Shown: piece after piece, positions 21,931 through 28,079 of the stretch
How positions within the stretch are numbered: the stretch's first letter is position 1
Layout of the letters: every line of letters starts with the position of its first letter
NCBI GenBank assembly: GCA_039922875.1
Contig: JBDTDV010000028.1
Span: 1-29,532, forward strand
Direction: 5' to 3'
Source of the DNA: JBDTDV01 sp039922875
GTDB lineage: Bacteria > Actinomycetota > Actinomycetes > Actinomycetales > Microbacteriaceae
DNA: 29,532 bases
Made by a program: the position numbers and the translations under genes
The notes under the pieces: generated by a model
The model's input: only the letters and a program-made list of their open reading frames with translations
What the model was told of the DNA's origin: nothing
Database searches by the model: none

Positions 21931-23054
21931 GCGCGGACCGGATTGCTGGCATCCGCCCGCGCGAGGGCCGCGCGAAGCTGCTGGGCCCCGTGTTCTGGCC
22001 TGACGTCGCCGATCCAAGCGCCCATGGCGGCCTCGGACCCGGCGAGGTATTTCAGCTTGCCCTCGGCTCGCCGCGGGGAGGTCAACTGCAGCATCAGCCG
22101 GATCTGGTCGCGCCGGAGCCCGACCGGCGCCTGATGCCAAGCGGCGATGTATGGCGTTGGCGTGTCGTACAGTGCGTCGACGCCGCGCAGTAGACGCAGA
22201 TACAGGCCGGCCAATTCGTCGCGCTCCTCCGGCGTGGTTTCGGCGAAATCCGGCACCTGGCGGTGCGGCAGCAGGTGCACCTCGATTGGCCACCTGGCCG
22301 CGAACGGCACGAACGCACTCCAATGCTCTCCAGACAGGATCATCCGTTCCGAGCCGCGTTCGCTCTCCAGCACATCCTGGAACAGGTCCGGCCCGTATCG
22401 GTCGAGAGCGTCGATCAGCCGTGTCGTGCGCGGGGTGATGTACGGATACGCATAGATCTGCCCGTGCGGATGCCGCAGGGTCACTCCGATCGCCTCGCCG
22501 CGATTCTCGAACGGGAATACCTGACGGATGCCCGGTAGTGCCGACAGCACCGCGGTGCGGTCCGCCCAGGCCTCGATCACCGTGCGCGCCCTGACGGCGG
22601 AGAGACTACCGAAGGAGCCTTCGGATTCCGGGCTGAAGCAGACAACTTCGCACCTGCCCACTGCGGTCCGGGAGCGGCCGATGCCTACCCTCGCCAGGTC
22701 GTCCAAGCCGGTCGGCGCCGCGTCGTCGGCCAGCAGTGGCCCGAACGACGGCGACTTGTTCTCGAAGACTGCGACATCGTAGTTGTCGGGGATTTCCGAC
22801 GGGTTGCTCGGGCTGGCGGGGGCCAGCGGATCGAGCTCCGCTGGTGGCAGGACTACCCGGTCTTGGCGGGCCGCGGCAATGGAGATCCATTCGCCGGTCA
22901 GCGGATCTTGCCGCATGGTCGCGGTCGCAGGCCGCGGCGTTGCTGCGCGGAGATCAGGGGACCGGTCGGGTGGGAGAGTCGTGTCTGGGTCGTCAAAGTA
23001 GATGAGGTCGCGGCCGTCGGCGAGCCGGTACTCGCGCTTGACGACATTGTGCAT
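21927..23054 (-). CDS. galT: Galactose-1-phosphate uridylyltransferase
   Basis: The 375-residue product transfers UMP from UDP-glucose to galactose-1-phosphate. The active-site motif is HPHGQ at 195-199 (LRHPHGQIYAYPY), with His197 as the nucleophile that forms the uridylyl intermediate. Other conserved parts are PLTGEWISIAAARQDRV, FENKSPSFGPL, CEVVCFSPESEGSF and FVPFAARWPIEVHLLPHR. The start at ATG 23054 gives MHNVVKREYRLADGRDLIYFDD, typical of actinobacterial GalT. Its TGA overlaps the galK ATG. A TAAGCT -10 element lies 43 nt upstream. Whether expression depends on galactose cannot be seen. Confidence 0.96.
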   Translation of the reverse strand: MHNVVKREYRLADGRDLIYFDDPDTTLPPDRSPDLRAATPRPATATMRQDPLTGEWISIAAARQDRVVLPPAELDPLAPASPSNPSEIPDNYDVAVFENKSPSFGPLLADDAAPTGLDDLARVGIGRSRTAVGRCEVVCFSPESEGSFGSLSAVRARTVIEAWADRTAVLSALPGIRQVFPFENRGEAIGVTLRHPHGQIYAYPYITPRTTRLIDALDRYGPDLFQDVLESERGSERMILSGEHWSAFVPFAARWPIEVHLLPHRQVPDFAETTPEERDELAGLYLRLLRGVDALYDTPTPYIAAWHQAPVGLRRDQIRLMLQLTSPRRAEGKLKYLAGSEAAMGAWIGDVRPEHGAQQLRAALARADASNPVRA

Positions 23055-23097
23055 GGTGCTCGCGTTTCGTGTGACGAAGTAGGTTCTGCTGACCAGG

Positions 23098-23103
23098 TGA
23101 GCT
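23098..23103 (-). promoter_or_regulatory. galTK -10 element
   Basis: TAAGCT (minus strand, context GGTAAGCTCACC) is 43 nt before the galT ATG. It has the same core as the icd and glyA promoters. It lies in the 56-bp gap after the acyl-CoA dehydrogenase stop, so galTK has its own promoter. Confidence 0.45.
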
Positions 23104-23110
23104 TACCGAC

Positions 23111-25051
23111 TCAGCCGACCCGGCGATGCTGGTTGGGCACGGTGGACGGCCCGGTGGCGGCCGACGCGATCCACGCGCCGGTGCCTTCTGAGGGGTCGAG
23201 GATGCCGCGCTCGAGCCAGCGTGCCTCGCCGGCAAGGATCGCGCGGGACAGTTCGGTGTCTTCGGTGTCGCTGTTGTGGTTCAGGTGCCGGAACAGATCG
23301 TCGATCCGTACCCGGGACTGCGCGCAGAAGGTGTCGGCCAGCTTGGCGGCGCTGGCGGCATCATCCGCGCCTTGCGCCCGCAGATCCTCGGCCCGCGCAC
23401 AGGATGCCGCCATGGCGAACAGCTCGGCTCCGATGTCCACGATCCGGCCGAGCAGCGCCTGGCGCTGCTCGAGCCCAGCCTGCCAGCGGACCATCGCCGC
23501 GAAGGTCCGCCTGGCCAGTCGTCTCGAGGTCCGCTCGATGAAGCGCAGCTGCGTCGCCAGCGCCCCGAATTCGCGATAGCTGCCGGGCAGGGAGCCGGGC
23601 CCGGCGATCAGCTTCGGAAGCCATCCGGCGTAGAAACCGCTGGCGGCGACGGCGGCGCGGAGTTTGTCGCCCGTGCTCGAACCCGCTGTACCCAGTGCAC
23701 CGGCGGCACGCAGGTGCGTGTCGACGGCCTCTCGGGCGATCAGCAGGCGCATGATCTCGCTGGAGCCCTCGAAGATCCGGTTTATCCGCAGGTCTCGGAG
23801 CATCCGCTCCGCTGCGACCGCACGCTCGCCCCGGGCCGCCAGCGATGCTGCGGTTTCGTAACCGCGACCGCCACGAAGCTGCACCAATTCGTCTCCGACA
23901 ACCCAGGCCTGCTCGCTGACCCAGAGTTTTGCAAGGGCAGCCTCGATCCGCACGTCCTTGAGGCCGCCATCCGCCAACGCGGCCGAGAGCTCGAACACCG
24001 ATTCCATCGCGTACGCGGTGGCCGCCATGTGGGCGAGTTTCACGCCAACGGCCTGGTGCTCTCCGATCGGCTTGCCCCACTGCACGCGCGCCGCGGACCA
24101 TTCCCGTGCGATCTTCACGCTCCACTTGGCGGCGCCGGTGCAAATCGCCGGGATCGCGAGCCGGCCGGTGTTGAGGGCGGTCAGGGCGATCTTCAGACCC
24201 TGGCCTTCCGCGCCAATCCGGTTCTCAACCGGCACCCGTACCTGGTGGAATCGGGTGACCCCGTTCTCCAGCCCCTTCAGCCCCATGAACGTGTTGCGGT
24301 TCTCGACGGTGATGCCGGCGGCATCCGCTTCGACCACGAAAGCGCTGATCCCACCCGGTTTGTCGCCGTGCCCGGGGACGTTGGCCATGATCACCATGAG
24401 TTCTGCGATCACGCCGTTGGTGGTCCACAGTTTGACCGCGTCGATCAGATAGCAGGTGCCGTCGTCGGTGAGCGTCGCGGTGGCGTGCAGGCGCGCCGGG
24501 TCTGAGCCGACATCCGGCTCGGTGAGCAAAAATGCGGAGATGGCGCCTGCCGCACATCGTGGCAGATACTGCCGCTTTTGCGCATCGGTGCCGAACATCC
24601 GCACCGGCTCCGGGACGCCGACCGACTGATGCACCGACAGCAGCGCGGCGATGCTTGGATGCACCGTGCCGACCAGCATCAGGGCGCGGCCGTAGTAGAC
24701 CAAGGGCAGCCCGAGCCCGCCGTATTCGACGGGGATCTTGATGCCGAACGCCCCGGCATCCGCCAGCCCGGCGATGTACTCGTCGGGAATCCGATCCTCG
24801 CGTTCGATCCGCTCACCGTCGAGGGTGGCGCAGAAGGCGGTCAGTCTGGCCAGGAACGCCTCACCCCGGGCGCAGACCTCCGCGTCGGGTCGTGGGACCG
24901 GGTGGATCAGCGGGAGGTCGAAAGAGCCGAGATAGATGCCGCGGGCAAAGCTGGGGCGACTCCATTCGGTCTCGCGAGCCGCCTCGGCGGCCGCTCTCGC
25001 GTCACCCTCGGTGACGGTCCTGATACTTTTTGGGGCCAGTGTTGTGCTCAT
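23111..25051 (-). CDS. Acyl-CoA dehydrogenase (long, VLCAD/ACAD9-like)
   Basis: The 646-residue product is about 250 residues longer than a classical acyl-CoA dehydrogenase. Residues about 60-450 form the catalytic core: an N-terminal helical domain with GIKIPVEYGGLGLP, the FAD-contacting FLLTEPDVGSDPA, WTTNGVIAELMVIMA, FMGLKGLENGVTRF, and QLRGGRGYETA near the catalytic base position, followed by MLRDLRINRIFEGSSEIMRLLIA. The C-terminal 180 residues are an additional helical domain, as in VLCAD-type dimeric enzymes. It catalyses the first step of fatty-acid beta-oxidation; chain-length preference is inferred from the architecture only. The start at ATG 25051 (MSTTLAPKSIRTVTEG) is plausible. 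No electron-transfer flavoprotein or other beta-oxidation genes are nearby. Confidence 0.9.
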   Translation of the reverse strand: MSTTLAPKSIRTVTEGDARAAAEAARETEWSRPSFARGIYLGSFDLPLIHPVPRPDAEVCARGEAFLARLTAFCATLDGERIEREDRIPDEYIAGLADAGAFGIKIPVEYGGLGLPLVYYGRALMLVGTVHPSIAALLSVHQSVGVPEPVRMFGTDAQKRQYLPRCAAGAISAFLLTEPDVGSDPARLHATATLTDDGTCYLIDAVKLWTTNGVIAELMVIMANVPGHGDKPGGISAFVVEADAAGITVENRNTFMGLKGLENGVTRFHQVRVPVENRIGAEGQGLKIALTALNTGRLAIPAICTGAAKWSVKIAREWSAARVQWGKPIGEHQAVGVKLAHMAATAYAMESVFELSAALADGGLKDVRIEAALAKLWVSEQAWVVGDELVQLRGGRGYETAASLAARGERAVAAERMLRDLRINRIFEGSSEIMRLLIAREAVDTHLRAAGALGTAGSSTGDKLRAAVAASGFYAGWLPKLIAGPGSLPGSYREFGALATQLRFIERTSRRLARRTFAAMVRWQAGLEQRQALLGRIVDIGAELFAMAASCARAEDLRAQGADDAASAAKLADTFCAQSRVRIDDLFRHLNHNSDTEDTELSRAILAGEARWLERGILDPSEGTGAWIASAATGPSTVPNQHRRVG

Positions 25052-25248
25052 CGGACTTCCTTGTCAGGCTGATCTGCCTCTCGGACGGACCTGCTTGTGG
25101 CAGCACCGCCGACCTAACCCGATCGTAGCGCCGGCACGCCGAGCCGGGTAATGAGGGCGGGCCCCTCCAGCTGGGGGTTTCAGTCTCCGAGTGGACAGCG
25201 GTACCCTGCAGCTGTATGCCGCTTCGGCGCTACGTGTTAGTGCGCGAT

Positions 25249-25309
25249 CTCGAGTGTGGCCAGCTCGAGTGTGGCTGTCTTTGGGTGTGGCTGTCTCGGG
25301 TGTGGCTAA
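25249..25309. repeat. Four imperfect ~15-bp tandem units before the lipoprotein gene
   Basis: CTCGAGTGTGGC is found at 25249-25260 and 25264-25275, with diverged copies at 25280-25291 and 25295-25306, at 15-16-bp spacing. The last copy ends 13 bp before the lipoprotein start, next to its ribosome-binding site AGGGGGA. The repeats lie in the presumed promoter or leader. Confidence 0.75.
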
Positions 25310-25319
25310 AGGGGGAATT

Positions 25320-25832
25320 ATGGCTGTGGGTCGGACCTTCGCTACCGTGGCTGCTGCGGTGGCGCTGTTGCTGCTTTCGGCCTGCACGCCCGCTGTCACC
25401 GTCGGCCAGCCGACGACTCCAGCGCCGCGGGTGTCAGCCGCTCCCGCCGCGGTCTCGGACCCGGCCACGCCGACAGCCGACGGCGGTACTGCCTCGTCCC
25501 CGGCGCCAGCAGCGGGTACGCAGGCCTCGGGGGGCACGCAGGCCGGCTCCAGTGCAGAAGCGGCCACAAGCGTATCGGTGAGCGGATTCGACGCACGGCA
25601 GGTGTGGGAACTCTGCAAGGCGGAGGGCATCAGGTCCGCGCCCACCATCACCGATTACCAGCCGTTTGACACCTCGGATGTTGCGCCGGCCACTGATGGC
25701 AACGGAGTAACCGTGCAGGTGCACTGGAGGCCGCCGGTCGAGCAGGCAACAGCGGACATGTTTTGGATCTGCGGGTTCAACGGTGACCCGGCGAATCCGA
25801 CCCGGTGGCTGTTCAGCTCGAATTTGAAATAA
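25320..25832 (+). CDS. Putative secreted lipoprotein of unknown function
   Basis: The 170-residue product has a type II signal peptide. A short basic N-terminus (MAVGRT) precedes a hydrophobic core, and the lipobox LLSAC puts the lipid-modified cysteine at residue 22. Residues about 28-95 are a low-complexity linker rich in Ala, Pro, Ser, Thr and Gly, probably spanning the peptidoglycan. A compact C-terminal domain of about 75 residues contains two further cysteines (ELCKAEG and WICGFNG) and five tryptophans. I do not recognise this domain. The start at ATG 25320 is supported by AGGGGGA 5 nt upstream; in-frame codons before it would add an unlikely N-terminus. Tandem repeats lie directly upstream, and tRNA-Lys lies 31 bp downstream on the other strand. 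Confidence 0.8.
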   Translation: MAVGRTFATVAAAVALLLLSACTPAVTVGQPTTPAPRVSAAPAAVSDPATPTADGGTASSPAPAAGTQASGGTQAGSSAEAATSVSVSGFDARQVWELCKAEGIRSAPTITDYQPFDTSDVAPATDGNGVTVQVHWRPPVEQATADMFWICGFNGDPANPTRWLFSSNLK

Positions 25833-25863
25833 CCGCGAGGCAGCAGAGCAACCGAACACGAAG

Positions 25864-25936
25864 TGGGCCCCGTGGGGCTCGAACCCACGACCCAAGGATT
25901 AAAAGTCCTTTGCTCTACCAACTGAGCTAGAGGCCC
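25864..25936 (-). tRNA. tRNA-Lys (anticodon TTT)
   Basis: Read on the minus strand, this 73-nt gene begins GGGCCTCTAGCTCAG. The acceptor stem GGGCCTC pairs with GGGGCCC (one G-U), and the anticodon loop is CTTTTAA with anticodon TTT. The variable region is short, the T arm is GTGGGTTCGAGCCCCAC, and the discriminator base is A. The CCA end is not encoded, as is common in actinobacteria. Confidence 0.97.
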
Positions 25937-25945
25937 GCGACCACT

Positions 25946-25951
25946 AATCTA
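25946..25951 (-). promoter_or_regulatory. tRNA-Lys -10 element
   Basis: TAGATT (minus strand) lies 9 nt before the mature 5' end of the tRNA. No good -35 was seen. Confidence 0.45.
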
Positions 25952-26047
25952 CAGTGAACTCGAGCGCTTTTCTGGTCGCGGTGTCGGCGGTACGAGAGAA
26001 TGGACGAGGGCGTCGACCGCAGACCGGCGAAAATGCGAGGGGAAGCA

Positions 26048-26677
26048 ATGGCCGAGGATTTCCACAAGCCAACCCAATTTTCGCCGAGCCAGTTCGAGGC
26101 CTTCCAGGGGTCCGAGGATCCGGCGCAGATCAGCCGGGTCGCCCACGAGACCGCACACGCGCTGCTGAGTCGGGTTCGTGCCGAACCCGATACCGGCGTC
26201 ATCGACCGCCTAGTCGGATACACCGACGAACACGGCATCGATGCGGTGGCCGAACTGTGGGCCCGTTCGAGCCCGCGGAGCCTGCCCGGCGCACTCTGGC
26301 GGATCTATTTGCTCAGGGTGTTGATTCGCCAGGACCCCGAAGGAACCAGCTTCATCTTCCAGCGTGGAACGGAGGTCGTACCGACCATTGATCCGGTCGT
26401 CGCGGGAGCATCCATGCCGACCGGCCCGGCCGAAATAATCGAACTCGCCGATCGCATCCTTCGCGGTCTATTCGAAGGCGATCTCGCCGTCGCGTTGGAG
26501 CGCGCGGGCGCCTTCTGCCGAGTCTCTTCCGCAGGGTGCACCAGCGTGGCGGACGACATCGACGCGACCGAGCCAGAACGGGCCACCGAGTTGACCACCC
26601 GAGCACTGCGGATGTCGCAGATCGCGGCCGAATTGACCTCCTGCGCCCGCCTGTGGCGAAGCGGCACCCTCGACTAG
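26048..26677 (+). CDS. Conserved actinobacterial protein of unknown function
   Basis: The 209-residue product begins MAEDFHKPTQFSPSQFEAFQG. It is mostly helical by composition, with no signal peptide or membrane helix. A motif-rich centre reads ISRVAHETAHALLSRV, YTDEHGIDAVAELWARSSPRSLPGALWRIYLLR, and later PTIDPVVAGASMPTGPAEIIELADRILRG, then AFCRVSSAGCTSVADD. From memory, close homologues occur across Microbacteriaceae and are sometimes labelled DNA-directed RNA polymerase subunit beta. I see no RpoB feature, so that name looks like an annotation error. The start at ATG 26048 has GAGGGGAAG just upstream. No operon partner is present, so function is unknown. Confidence 0.8.
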   Translation: MAEDFHKPTQFSPSQFEAFQGSEDPAQISRVAHETAHALLSRVRAEPDTGVIDRLVGYTDEHGIDAVAELWARSSPRSLPGALWRIYLLRVLIRQDPEGTSFIFQRGTEVVPTIDPVVAGASMPTGPAEIIELADRILRGLFEGDLAVALERAGAFCRVSSAGCTSVADDIDATEPERATELTTRALRMSQIAAELTSCARLWRSGTLD

Positions 26678-26719
26678 AGCTTTTGGGGCCTGACGACTAG
26701 AGACCCAGGGGGCCTTCTG

Positions 26720-26725
26720 TACAAT
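26720..26725 (+). promoter_or_regulatory. -10 element ahead of a foldable segment
   Basis: TACAAT matches the consensus at five of six positions and is preceded directly by TG. It would start transcription at about 26732, three bases before the outer stem at 26735. No convincing -35 is present. Confidence 0.45.
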
Positions 26726-26734
26726 GGTTCATGG

Positions 26735-26810
26735 CCGGGCCGCAGTAACCCCGGGCTCCAATATTCGCCGCTTCGAGCGGCCTCGCGCCGAGAGGCGTTC
26801 TGCGGCCCGG
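26735..26810. other. Potential three-way-junction RNA fold upstream of the GlxA-type gene
   Basis: CCGGGCCGCAG (26735-26745) is the exact complement of CTGCGGCCCGG (26800-26810). Inside this 11-bp stem two smaller hairpins can form: GCCGC/GCGGC (26767-26771 with 26777-26781, loop TTCGA) and CTCG/CGAG (26782-26785 with 26789-26792). No gene is seen here. It may be a 5' leader element, a small RNA or a terminator of transcripts from the left. Confidence 0.4.
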
Positions 26811-26871
26811 ACTCTCTCCGTGATCGTGTCTGCGCGATGGTGTCTCCGTGATCGTCGGCGCACGCAAATGG

Positions 26872-26990
26872 TGGCAAAATTAGTGGGTAGACATGCATGC
26901 TGCCAAACACAGCGCTAGGCAGCAGGCAGTACGAGCGGCAGCACGGCTTGGCAGCAGCACAGCTTGGCAGTAGACAGACGCATGGGGAGG
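26872..26990 (+). promoter_or_regulatory. Repeated GTAGAC/GCATG and GGCAG elements before the GlxA-type gene
   Basis: GTAGAC-AT-GCATG (26887-26899) and GTAGAC-AGAC-GCATG (26970-26984) lie upstream of the regulator. GCTTGGCAG occurs at 26946-26954 and 26962-26970, and further GGCAG copies lie between. TGGCA (26872-26876) and TGCCA (26901-26905) flank the first element. The APC permease upstream region carries the same GTAGAC-GCATG element. These are probably regulator-binding or promoter sequences; only the repeats are directly observed. Confidence 0.5.
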
Positions 26991-26998
26991 CAGCGGGC

Positions 26999-27952
26999 AT
27001 GCTGAAAAAGGTTGTTCTCCTCGCATTACCCAACGTCTCACCGTTCGAATTCGGCGTGATGTGCGAGGTGTTCGGGATCAACCGCTCAGACGGTGGCGGC
27101 CCAGACTACGACTTCACCATAGCGACCGCCGTGCCAGGCCCGGTGCGTACCAGCCTCGGGTACGACATGATGATCGAAGCCGACTTGAGCGGCGCGGCAG
27201 ACGCCGATCTGATCGCCGTCCCCGCGCACATGATCAGCCCTGTCGACGATGCAGTGCTTGAGGTGATCAGGCAGGCCGAGCGGCGCGGTGCCTGGATCCT
27301 CAGCGTCTGCAGCGGTGCCTTCGTGCTCGCCCAGGCAGGCATCCTGAATGGCCGTCGCTGCACGACGCACTGGATGAACACCGATCAACTGGCTGAGGAG
27401 TATCCGGAGGCGGATGTCGACCCGGACGTGCTCTTCGTCGAAGACCGCAGGGTTATCACCAGCGCCGGCACGGCGGCCGGGATCGACGCCGCGCTACATC
27501 TGGTTCGCACCGAGTTCGGCGCAGCCGCGACCAACGTCGTCGCCAGGCGCATGCTGGTGCCCCCGCAACGCGACGGCGGGCAGTCGCAGTACATCCAGGC
27601 GCCGGTACCGCCGCACCCCGCCGACTCCTTCGCCGCGGTGACCGAGTGGATGCTGGTCAACCTCGACCAGGAACTCAGCGTCGAACGGCTGGCAAAGCGG
27701 GCGTTGATGTCGCCGCGTACCTTCGCACGCCGGTTCCGGGCCGACATGGGCGCGACGCCGGCCGCGTGGCTGAACCGGCAGCGCCTGGTTCGCGCCCAAC
27801 AACTTCTGGAACAGACCGACGCTACGCTTGACGGCGTCGCGCACGAGTCAGGGTTCGGCAGCGCCTCGGTGATGCGGCATCACTTCGTCAAGGTGCTGCG
27901 CACCACCCCAACCGACTATCGCCGCACTTTCGGCGAGCGTCTGGCCATCTGA
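26999..27952 (+). CDS. GlxA-family transcriptional regulator (DJ-1/PfpI domain plus AraC HTH)
   Basis: The 317-residue product has two domains. Residues about 1-175 form a class-I-amidotransferase/DJ-1-like sensor, with the nucleophile-elbow cysteine at 104 in ILSVCSGAFVLAQAG, followed by CTTHWMN and ITSAGTAAGIDAALHLV. Residues about 215-315 form an AraC-type DNA-binding domain with two helix-turn-helix units (LSVERLAKRALMSPRTFARRFR and LDGVAHESGFGSASVMRHHF), ending in TPTDYRRTF. Such regulators usually control amino-acid or quaternary-amine uptake and catabolism. The start at ATG 26999 has GGGGAGG 8 nt upstream. In-frame upstream codons are rich in Gln, Ala and Arg and not part of the fold. 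Sequence elements shared with the downstream permease suggest that it controls itself and the permease (inference). Confidence 0.92.
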   Translation: MLKKVVLLALPNVSPFEFGVMCEVFGINRSDGGGPDYDFTIATAVPGPVRTSLGYDMMIEADLSGAADADLIAVPAHMISPVDDAVLEVIRQAERRGAWILSVCSGAFVLAQAGILNGRRCTTHWMNTDQLAEEYPEADVDPDVLFVEDRRVITSAGTAAGIDAALHLVRTEFGAAATNVVARRMLVPPQRDGGQSQYIQAPVPPHPADSFAAVTEWMLVNLDQELSVERLAKRALMSPRTFARRFRADMGATPAAWLNRQRLVRAQQLLEQTDATLDGVAHESGFGSASVMRHHFVKVLRTTPTDYRRTFGERLAI

Positions 27953-27984
27953 CGACGAGCACGACGCAGCGCCACGCCCGGATC

Positions 27985-28033
27985 CGGTTGGCCGATGACA
28001 CAGCCGATTGGCGCGAATCCGCGCTCGGTTGGC
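27985..28033 (+). promoter_or_regulatory. Three phased CGRTTGGC repeats upstream of the APC permease
   Basis: CGGTTGGC (27985-27992), CGATTGGC (28005-28012) and CGGTTGGC (28026-28033) are direct repeats spaced 20 and 21 bp, about two helical turns. They end about 10 bp before the presumed -35. Such same-face direct repeats are typical sites for AraC-type activators; the adjacent GlxA-type regulator is the obvious candidate. Confidence 0.5.
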
Positions 28034-28043
28034 AGCTTTCCGG

Positions 28044-28073
28044 TAGACGCATGATTACTGCCATTGAGAGTAT
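28044..28073 (+). promoter_or_regulatory. Promoter of the APC permease gene, leaderless
   Basis: TAGACG (28044-28049) as -35 (four matches), an 18-bp spacer, and GAGTAT (28068-28073) as -10, exactly 6 nt before ATG 28080. The -35 lies within the GTAGAC-GCATG element (28043-28053) shared with the region before the GlxA-type gene. Confidence 0.45.
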
Positions 28074-28079
28074 GGGCAG

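Noticed and set aside
21931..22323. N-terminal extension of galK reading into galT
   Set aside because: The extra 131 residues are in the wrong frame within galT and are unlike any galactokinase. The ATGA overlap gives the true start at 21930.
26724..26918. 64-codon open frame upstream of the GlxA-type gene
   Set aside because: Composition is that of a chance frame, there is no ribosome-binding site, and it runs through the foldable RNA segment.
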